A DNA stretch of 13,484 bases from Verrucomicrobiota bacterium (GTDB taxonomy: Bacteria > Verrucomicrobiota > Verrucomicrobiae > Opitutales > CG1-02-43-26). Where the stretch lies: contig JABDAI010000027.1 in the NCBI GenBank assembly GCA_013289195.1, positions 1 to 13,484 on the forward strand, written 5' to 3'. The first letter of the stretch is position 1. Each line of letters begins with the position of its first letter. This document shows positions 8,331 to 13,484 of this stretch, one piece after another. Both the position numbers and the translations under genes were made by a program. The notes beneath the pieces were generated by a model. The model was not told where the DNA came from, made no database searches, and saw only the letters and a list, made by a program, of their open reading frames with translations.

Positions 8331-8537
8331 TGTAGAGTGTTTAAATTTTCTCGACGAGAATTAGGTTTAGAAATTGTCAGTGAAATGCAAGAAAGAATTA
8401 AAGATTTTTCGATACCTCGTGGATTCGCAGTAATTCCAGTACTTTGTCATTTAGGGGGTGTTACAAATGCCGTTTATCGTAAAAATTATTTTTATAAGAT
8501 CATTGATATCAATGATTTTATTGAAAATACGATTTAA
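8304..8537 (+). pseudogene. Probable C-terminal remnant of an ATPase-like protein gene
   Basis: The frame of 77 codons opens inside the palindrome at 8291-8330, so its first 8 or so residues come from repeat DNA. From about residue 10 it reads as real protein: FSRRELGLEIVSEMQERIKD, then PRGFAVIPVLCHLGGVTNAV and a YFYKIIDINDFI ending. The order of a helix, a 'P.GF....VL.H..GV' strand-turn and a final 'I.DI.DF' resembles, from memory, the C-terminal end of uncharacterised AAA-type ATP-binding proteins (often PD-(D/E)XK-linked). No Walker A or B motif or other upstream part of such a protein is visible before the hairpin. I read it as a truncated gene end; a small intact orphan protein is less likely. 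No Shine-Dalgarno is present. Confidence 0.4.
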
Positions 8538-8717
8538 GCTTTATCAGCATTTTTCTAATGACTTGCAGCACTTTGAGAAAATTCTCCAAATAATTCTTGA
8601 AGAATCCTTTAAATTGCCTAAGATGAAAGGTAATTATTTTATTTTAATGTATTTAATAAGCTTAAATCTGAGGTTTTAATAAAAAATGAAAACAATTTTT
8701 TTAGCAAATTTTTATAA
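8538..8717. other. AT-rich leader region upstream of pdhA
   Basis: No gene is supported in these 180 bases. A second frame passes through (ending at 8679) with weak protein-like character but no start signal, possibly more of the decayed gene. The pdhABC promoter should lie here; TTGCCT (8614-8619) with AT-rich -10 options near 8635-8642 is the best, weak candidate. Confidence 0.35.
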
Positions 8718-9812
8718 ATGACTACCAAAAAATCACCCTCTTCTTCTGGCTCTGCCAAATCTTATGCACAGGAACCGATTAACAAGAATCTTTCCCCAGA
8801 AGAAAAAATAAAGCTCTATACTGATATGGTTCGTATCCGCCGCTTCGAAGAGCGCTGCGTTCGTTCCTATCAACAAGGCCACATCGGCGGCTTTTGTCAT
8901 ACCTACATTGGCCAAGAATCGGTTGCCATTGGCACTATCTCTGTTCTGGGACCTAATGATCATATTATTTCTGCCTACCGTATTCACGGCCATGCCTTAG
9001 CTGTGGGTATGTCCATGAACGAGCTTATGGCTGAAATGTATGGAAAAGCCACTGGGTGTTCTAAAGGTAAAGGTGGATCTATGCACTTCATGGATCCTGA
9101 TCGCCATTTTTGGGGTGGCCATGGAATCGTTGGTGCTCAGACTCCTCTAGGTGCTGGTATTGGCTTCGCTCTTAAATATCAAGGCATTCAAGGTGCTTGT
9201 CTTTGCTACTTAGGCGATGGTGCTGTCAATCAAGGGGCTTTTTATGAATCTTTAAATCTCGCAAGCCTGTGGGGCCTACCTGTTATCTATATCATAGAGA
9301 ATAACCAATTCTCAATGGGTACTAGCCAAGCTCGGTCTTCCGCGGGTAAACCTCTTGCAAAAAGAGCGGAAGGCTTTGATGTCGATTGGGATGAAGTAAA
9401 CGGCAATGATCTTTACGAAGTTCGTTACAAGACTTCCAAAGCTCTTGAATCTGCCCATAAGAATCTCCGTCCCTCTGTCTTAGAGATTCACACCTATCGC
9501 TATCGCGGTCACTCGATGTCCGATCCTGATCAAACCTACCGCACTAAAGAAGATATTCAGGCTTATCGCGATCAATACGACCCCATCGTGCTTTTCCAAC
9601 ATGTTCTTGAAAAAGAAGGTATACTTGATAAAGCTAAAATAGAATCTATCGACGCAAAAGCTAAAGAAGAAGCTGAACTTTCAGCTCAATTTGCTGAAGA
9701 AAGTCCCTATCCTCCAGTCGAAGATATTTTGAAAGATATTTATTGGGAAGAAGATAATCGCAAACATAAAATCGCTCAAGGAACCATGCTTTTTGAGTAC
9801 CTTCCTGAATAA
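8718..9812 (+). CDS. pdhA: Pyruvate dehydrogenase E1 component, alpha subunit
   Basis: With PdhB this forms the thiamine-diphosphate-dependent E1 enzyme, which decarboxylates pyruvate and passes the acetyl group to the lipoyl arm of E2. The 364-residue length is normal. After a short Ser-rich start (1-20) comes MVRIRRFEERC, then GHIGGFCHTYIGQESVAIG, HIISAYRIHGHALAVG and KGGSMHFMD. The thiamine-diphosphate/Mg motif runs from GDG (166-168) to NN (195-196). The loop YRYRGHSMSDPDQTYRT is the E1 alpha active-site (phosphorylation-loop) region. The ATG at 8718 is preceded by TTTTTATAA with no Shine-Dalgarno. It is the first gene of pdhA-pdhB-pdhC; pdhB starts 31 bases after its stop. Codons end in C or G more often than in the flanking accessory genes. 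Confidence 0.95.
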   Translation: MTTKKSPSSSGSAKSYAQEPINKNLSPEEKIKLYTDMVRIRRFEERCVRSYQQGHIGGFCHTYIGQESVAIGTISVLGPNDHIISAYRIHGHALAVGMSMNELMAEMYGKATGCSKGKGGSMHFMDPDRHFWGGHGIVGAQTPLGAGIGFALKYQGIQGACLCYLGDGAVNQGAFYESLNLASLWGLPVIYIIENNQFSMGTSQARSSAGKPLAKRAEGFDVDWDEVNGNDLYEVRYKTSKALESAHKNLRPSVLEIHTYRYRGHSMSDPDQTYRTKEDIQAYRDQYDPIVLFQHVLEKEGILDKAKIESIDAKAKEEAELSAQFAEESPYPPVEDILKDIYWEEDNRKHKIAQGTMLFEYLPE

Positions 9813-9843
9813 GATTACATCATAACAAATAATAAAAACTTTT

Positions 9844-10821
9844 ATGTCAAAAAAAACATACAGAAAAGCTTTAAATGAAGCTATTGCTGAAGAAATGCTC
9901 CGTGACGACCGCGTCTTCATGCTGGGCGAAGAAGTCGGTCAATTCAATGGAGCTTATAAAGTCAGCCAAGGGCTTCTCGAACAATTTGGCCCAAAACGGA
10001 TTATTGATACCCCAATCAGTGAAAACGGCTTTGCAGGCCTCGCCATCGGTGCTGCCATGCTAGGCCTTCGCCCTATAGTTGAATTTATGACCTGGAGTTT
10101 CTCCTATGTCGCCCTCGACCAAATTATAAACAATGCAGCCAACATGCGATATATGTTTGGTGGTCTTTGTCATGTTCCCATCGTCTTTCGCGGTCCAGCT
10201 AACGGCGGCGTCAACGTCGGTGCCACGCATTCTCATACTCCCGAAAATTTTTATGCTAACGTTCCTGGACTAAAAGTAATCTGCCCCGTTACTCCTTATG
10301 ACATCAAGGGTCTAATGAAAACAGCCATTCGTGACAATGACCCGGTCTGCTGCCTTGAAAACACCATTCTCTATAATTTAGAAGGCGAGGTTCCCGATGA
10401 AGAGTATCTCATCCCTCTAGGCCAAGCCGATGTTAAAAAAGAAGGCACTGACCTTTCGATTATTGCCCACGGTCGTGCCGTAATTACTTCGCTTGATGCT
10501 GCAAAAGTCCTTCAAGAAAAGCATAATATCAATGCCGAAGTTGTCGATCTACGTAGTATCCGTCCTCTGGATGAAGAAACAATACTAGCATCCGTAAGGA
10601 AAACGAATAGAGTCTTGTTAGTCGAAGAAAATAAACCTTTCTGCGGCGTCGATGCCCAAATCTCCTATATCATTCATCATAAAGCATTTGATGATTTAGA
10701 TGCTCCCATCCACCGTGTCTCTGCGATAGATGCTCCTCAAATTTATAGTATGCCTTTGGAAAAAATACAGTTACCAAATGTAGATCGCATTGTTCAACAA
10801 GCATTAAAAGTTTTAAAATAA
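9844..10821 (+). CDS. pdhB: Pyruvate dehydrogenase E1 component, beta subunit
   Basis: This is the second half of the E1 heterotetramer, completing the thiamine-diphosphate pocket and carrying the C-terminal transketolase domain that contacts E2. The 325 residues match the standard bacterial E1 beta. Seen are LGEEVGQFNGAYKVSQGL (catalytic Glu in GEEV, 28-31), IDTPISENGFAGLAIGAA, RPIVEFMTWSFS, VGATHSHTPENFYA with His129 and His131, PGLKVICP, and the C-terminal domain (VVDLRSIRPLD, VLLVEENKPFCG). Unlike many alphaproteobacterial PdhB proteins it has no N-terminal lipoyl domain. It lies between pdhA and pdhC with gaps of 31 and 10 bases, consistent with one transcript. Its ATG follows AAAAACTTTT, not a Shine-Dalgarno. 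Confidence 0.95.
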   Translation: MSKKTYRKALNEAIAEEMLRDDRVFMLGEEVGQFNGAYKVSQGLLEQFGPKRIIDTPISENGFAGLAIGAAMLGLRPIVEFMTWSFSYVALDQIINNAANMRYMFGGLCHVPIVFRGPANGGVNVGATHSHTPENFYANVPGLKVICPVTPYDIKGLMKTAIRDNDPVCCLENTILYNLEGEVPDEEYLIPLGQADVKKEGTDLSIIAHGRAVITSLDAAKVLQEKHNINAEVVDLRSIRPLDEETILASVRKTNRVLLVEENKPFCGVDAQISYIIHHKAFDDLDAPIHRVSAIDAPQIYSMPLEKIQLPNVDRIVQQALKVLK

Positions 10822-10831
10822 TTTTTTTATT

Positions 10832-12109
10832 ATGGCCACAATTATAGACATGCCTAAATTGAGTGATACCATGACCGTCGGTACCCTCGTCAATTGGTTA
10901 AAAAAAGAAGGCGATCCCGTATCTGCCGGGGACATGCTTGCAGAAGTCGAAACCGACAAAGCTACCATGGAACTTGAAAACTTCGAGGATGGCATTTTGC
11001 TCAAACAATACGTCAAAGTCGGCGAACAAGTGCCCATCGGTGCGCCTATAGCAGCCATAGGTAAAAAAGGGGAAACTGCCCCCGAAGCTCCTCTTTCTCC
11101 TTCGACCACAAAAGTCAAACCTGTCGAATTATCCGGAGCTCTTCTAGAAAAAGAACCCGAAATGCCTTTCATTGAACCCGAAGCTCTTTCTCCTGTTTCC
11201 CCTACTCCTCCATCCGCTCCTTCTGTGGAGCAAAAACGTATCAAAATTTCTCCATTAGCACGGAAAATTGCTTCCTCTTCTAATGTTTCCATCCAAAACC
11301 TACAAGGAACAGGTCCTGGTGGACGTATCGTAAAAGCCGACGTCCTTGCTGCCCTAGAAGGAAAAACCTCTCTTACTCCTTCACCCATGGGTCTTCCAAT
11401 TGCCAAAGACGAAAAAATCCCTGTCTCCAATATGCGGCGCGCAATTGCAACTCATCTTGTTCAATCTAAAACTCAAATTCCTCATTTTTATTTAAATATC
11501 GAAGTCGATGCTACTCCCCTCATCGAACTCCGCGCTGCTTTAAATAAAAATCTAGGAGAACTTCCTGCTGAAAAAGGAGGACTGAAATTGACCATCAACG
11601 ACTTCCTATTAAAAGCTACCGCCGAAGCACTTCGTAGAGTCCCACAAGTTAATGCTTCATGGCAAGGCGACTTCATCCAGCAACATGGTAAAGTCAATCT
11701 TGCTTTCGGAGTAGCACTTGAAGAAGGTCTAGTGACGCCTGTCATTAAAGATGCCCACGCAAAGACATTGCGCCAAATAAGCTCCGAAGTTAAAGAACTC
11801 GCTGAAAAAGCTCGCAAGAAAAAGCTTTCTCCGAACGATATGCAAGGCCACACTTTTACAGTAACTAACCTAGGCATGTTTGGAATAGAAAGTTTCTTCG
11901 GTATCATCAACCCGCCTAATGCAGGTATCCTTTCAGTTGGCGCAACTACTAAGAAACCTGTAGTGGATGCTCACGGAAATATCGTTGTTGGAAATCGTCT
12001 AAATATCGGATTTAGTGGAGATCATCGCGTTGTCGATGGCGTTACAGGTGCAATCTTCCTCAATGCGCTAAAAGAAATCATTGAGACACCAGCACTGATG
12101 TTTGTGTAG
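10832..12109 (+). CDS. pdhC: Pyruvate dehydrogenase E2 component, dihydrolipoamide acetyltransferase
   Basis: E2 forms the core of the complex and moves the acetyl group from lipoyl-lysine to coenzyme A. The 425 residues show a single lipoyl domain (about 1-78) with the lipoylated Lys43 in ETDKATM. A Pro/Ala/Glu-rich linker (80-135) and a peripheral-subunit-binding domain (about 138-175; ISPLARKIA, GTGPGGRIVKADV) follow. The catalytic domain (about 195-425) ends in GDHRVVDG with His398 and Asp402. Only one lipoyl domain is present, at the short end of the family. The lipoyl segment MPKLSDTMTVGT and LENFEDG look more like Verrucomicrobia or Bacteroidetes E2 than the proteobacterial 'MPALSPTM' type (from memory). 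No E3 gene follows. The ATG lies 10 bases after pdhB. The E2 call is firm; pyruvate rather than branched-chain substrate is inferred from the E1 subunits. Confidence 0.95.
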   Translation: MATIIDMPKLSDTMTVGTLVNWLKKEGDPVSAGDMLAEVETDKATMELENFEDGILLKQYVKVGEQVPIGAPIAAIGKKGETAPEAPLSPSTTKVKPVELSGALLEKEPEMPFIEPEALSPVSPTPPSAPSVEQKRIKISPLARKIASSSNVSIQNLQGTGPGGRIVKADVLAALEGKTSLTPSPMGLPIAKDEKIPVSNMRRAIATHLVQSKTQIPHFYLNIEVDATPLIELRAALNKNLGELPAEKGGLKLTINDFLLKATAEALRRVPQVNASWQGDFIQQHGKVNLAFGVALEEGLVTPVIKDAHAKTLRQISSEVKELAEKARKKKLSPNDMQGHTFTVTNLGMFGIESFFGIINPPNAGILSVGATTKKPVVDAHGNIVVGNRLNIGFSGDHRVVDGVTGAIFLNALKEIIETPALMFV

Positions 12110-12215
12110 TAGATGAGTTTTCAATTCACTTCTGTATTTAATTTATTAAAAATCATCCGACAGTTAAAAAAACAACACATTTTCGCTTGACCGTAGCTAT
12201 TTGAAAACATACAAA

Positions 12216-12244
12216 TTCTCTTGTACAAAATAAATTTGTATAAT
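12216..12244 (+). promoter_or_regulatory. Putative promoter for the 130-residue unknown gene, overlapping a 9-bp inverted repeat
   Basis: A perfect -10 hexamer TATAAT lies at 12239-12244, with a weak -35 (TTCTCT, 12216-12221) 17 bases upstream. Transcription would begin near 12251, giving a very short leader to the ATG at 12260. The inverted repeat ATACAAATT (12209-12217) / AATTTGTAT (12233-12241) overlaps both boxes and could be an operator. The position also argues against the in-frame TTG at 12221 as a start codon. Confidence 0.4.
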
Positions 12245-12259
12245 AACCAAACTTATCCG

Positions 12260-12652
12260 ATGAATGTACAAGAAAAACAAGATGTAACTGTAGTAAATAA
12301 TAATCCAGATAACCCAGTGAAATTTGGTGGATACTCAGTTGAATTTGCGCAAAAATTAGGACTGAGAGGCATCAAGATCAGAGATCCAGAGAAGGTTAAT
12401 GCTGGTGATATATGGAGAAAGTTAGATCGCTACAACAAATTCTACACCTATAACTCCTCCTTTAGAAACGACTTCGGCTTTTACATGATCACAACCAATT
12501 TAATTGCACTCGAGATTGAAAGAATGATCAGAGAAGACTTGATCTTTCCTGCAGACATTCAAGAAAAACTGAGTGTATTGTTTGAGATTCATAAAATAAT
12601 TACCGATGAATTCAAACGTAGGGAATCCGATAGGAAACAGAGTAAGTTATAG
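12260..12652 (+). CDS. Hypothetical 130-residue soluble protein
   Basis: I do not recognise this protein. The likely start is the ATG at 12260. An in-frame TTG at 12221 would add 13 residues, but it lies upstream of the predicted -10 box and has no ribosome-binding site. The N-terminal 20 residues are polar and Asn/Asp-rich. A basic segment follows (QKLGLRGIKIRDPEKVNAGD), then an aromatic stretch (YNKFYTYNSSFRNDFGFY). The second half is probably helical (NLIALEIERMIREDLIFPAD, then LFEIHKIITDEFKRR) and ends in a Lys/Arg-rich tail. There is no signal peptide, membrane segment or Cys. It follows pdhC by 150 bases with its own promoter-like site, so it is probably not part of the operon. The next gene is convergent. 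Confidence 0.6.
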   Translation: MNVQEKQDVTVVNNNPDNPVKFGGYSVEFAQKLGLRGIKIRDPEKVNAGDIWRKLDRYNKFYTYNSSFRNDFGFYMITTNLIALEIERMIREDLIFPADIQEKLSVLFEIHKIITDEFKRRESDRKQSKL

Positions 12653-12727
12653 TCTTCAGCATATTTCATCTCAAGTATTACTAGAATAAATATTTTTTGG
12701 TAATTCGGTCATAGGTAGGCTAGGGTT

Positions 12728-13315
12728 TTACAATAACGATGACAGTTTCTGTTTACTAGAAGTACGTGGCCATTCGTTAGCCCCTACCATTCCTTCAATG
12801 ATATTCACTTCAACTGACTCAATGCTATGTTTGCCTTCTTTGTACACACAATCTACACTTATAGTGTATATAATCTTTGCCAGTTTTTTATGAAACATAA
12901 AACGTTCTTCGAAATAAATTCCGCAAGGAACATCTCTTTGCAATGGGTTATATCTTCGCTCAGTTAGATATATGTCTCTCCCAGTTTTGGGATCCTTGAT
13001 TTTTAATTGAACTTCCACACTATGAGTTTCATTTCCGCCCTTGCGGGTCTTCGTCTGAATATTTTTATCATAGAAATACTGCTGTCTTTCTTTTAATTGA
13101 AGAAATTCACGAATACTTTTCTGATCCTCTTTTTCTTGTTTCTCGTTTGCTTTTTTTATTTTTATTTCTTTACTAGGTTCCGAATTATGGTATTTTAAAT
13201 CTATTTTAACATCGATATTCTTTAATGCATTATCAATACTGCATTGAATCCCAAAGCATGAAACAATGGAACTTATAGCAATTAACAATGATAATAGGAT
13301 ACATCTTTTTTCCAT
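12728..13315 (-). CDS. Predicted lipoprotein or exported protein, unknown function
   Basis: The 195-residue product begins MEKRC with a hydrophobic core (6-18) and a lipobox IVSC at residues 17-20, so lipidation at Cys20 is plausible. Cleavage after SCFG by signal peptidase I is the alternative. A highly charged Lys/Glu-rich stretch follows (about 48-75), then a beta-rich part with alternating residues (HSVEVQLKIKDPKTGRDIYL; SIESVEVNIIEG) and a cysteine pair at roughly 131 and 155. No known domain was recognised. The ATG at 13315 has no Shine-Dalgarno. It is convergent with the 130-residue gene and divergent from the exported protein starting at 13423, with which it shares a 107-base AT-rich promoter region. 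Confidence 0.7.
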   Translation of the reverse strand: MEKRCILLSLLIAISSIVSCFGIQCSIDNALKNIDVKIDLKYHNSEPSKEIKIKKANEKQEKEDQKSIREFLQLKERQQYFYDKNIQTKTRKGGNETHSVEVQLKIKDPKTGRDIYLTERRYNPLQRDVPCGIYFEERFMFHKKLAKIIYTISVDCVYKEGKHSIESVEVNIIEGMVGANEWPRTSSKQKLSSLL

Positions 13316-13422
13316 AATTAAATTATGTTATAAATGTAACGAAAATAGTCAATCTTTCTTTTATAATTTTATGAAATTATTGCAAATTTCATTCTTTATT
13401 CCTTATTAAAAACAAAAAATCT
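13316..13422. promoter_or_regulatory. Divergent promoter region between two exported-protein genes
   Basis: Rightward, TTGCAA (13380-13385) and TATTAA (13404-13409) are 18 bases apart, with the start codon at 13423. Leftward, TTGACT (13352-13347) is followed after 19 bases by CATAAT (13327-13322), ending 7 bases before the start codon at 13315. Both are near-consensus with long spacers and short leaders. The region is very AT-rich, so these are suggestions only. Confidence 0.3.
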
Positions 13423-13484
13423 ATGTTTAAACAAAAAATAATTCTAATTTTTACTTCATTAACTTTATTTTTTTACACTGGGTG
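13423..13484 (+). CDS. Start of an exported protein, truncated by the window end
   Basis: Twenty complete codons are visible from the ATG at 13423: MFKQK, then the hydrophobic run IILIFTSLTLFFY, then TG. This is a typical Sec signal-peptide start (short basic N-region and hydrophobic core), and the frame is open to the window edge. It points away from the predicted lipoprotein gene. The function cannot be told from this fragment, and a membrane anchor is also possible. No Shine-Dalgarno precedes it; the upstream bases are A-rich (AAAAACAAAAAATCT). Confidence 0.5.
   Translation, partial: MFKQKIILIFTSLTLFFYTG

Noticed and set aside
8458..8679. 73-codon plus-strand frame downstream of the ATPase-like remnant
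   Set aside because: It overlaps the remnant in another frame, is rich in Ile/Leu/Phe/Lys as random AT-rich frames are, and has no ribosome-binding site or recognisable motif.
10813..11430. 205-codon minus-strand frame inside pdhC
   Set aside because: It lies wholly antisense to a firmly identified E2 gene. Its low-complexity Ser/Gly/Arg composition is what the reverse of the Pro/Ala/Glu linker gives.
8718..12109. Branched-chain 2-oxoacid dehydrogenase instead of pyruvate dehydrogenase
   Set aside because: The E1 alpha and E1 beta motifs (KGGSMHFMD, YRGHSMSDPD, GAYKVSQGL, IDTPISENGFAG) are those of pyruvate dehydrogenase E1, and the order alpha-beta-E2 fits.

Overview
The window looks like a piece of chromosome from an AT-rich, probably host-associated bacterium. 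Long AT-rich spacers, palindromic repeats and secreted or eukaryote-like proteins of unknown function surround a few housekeeping genes. The pyruvate dehydrogenase E2 begins with a lipoyl domain of the 'MPKLSDTMTVGT' type. By eye this is closer to Verrucomicrobia/PVC or Bacteroidetes proteins than to proteobacterial ones. That placement is an inference and was not tested. Nearly all start codons lack a Shine-Dalgarno sequence.

Layout. 1-376: a promoter, an operator-like palindrome and a small secreted protein ending in PAQQGM repeats. 377-896: a non-coding spacer with four consecutive hairpins (451-553) and another inverted repeat (700-733). 897-4388: a 1163-residue protein with a disordered N-terminus, a class-3-lipase-like domain (GHSLGG) and leucine-rich repeats, a candidate host-directed effector; an intrinsic terminator follows. 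4426-5619 (minus): tgt, whose product lacks two of the three zinc-binding cysteines. 5792-5940: a 149-bp palindromic element resembling a MITE or Rickettsia palindromic element, directly downstream of the next gene. 5995-8124 (minus): a 709-residue exported protein with an HEMSH zinc-protease motif inside helical repeats. 8125-8717: a decayed spacer with a very strong hairpin and the apparent C-terminal remnant of an ATPase-like gene. 8718-12109: the pdhA-pdhB-pdhC operon. 12260-12652: a small unknown protein. 12728-13315 (minus): a predicted lipoprotein. 13423-end: the start of another exported protein, divergent from the lipoprotein.

How the genes relate. PdhA, PdhB and PdhC form E1 alpha, E1 beta and E2 of the pyruvate dehydrogenase complex; no E3 gene is in view. 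Tgt would modify tRNA position 34. A GGxxGG substrate loop like that of the eukaryotic enzyme raises the possibility of queuine salvage from a host. The lipase-LRR protein, the HEMSH protein, the lipoprotein and the small secreted proteins suggest an exported or surface repertoire. They are not in one operon, and no function was assigned beyond visible motifs.
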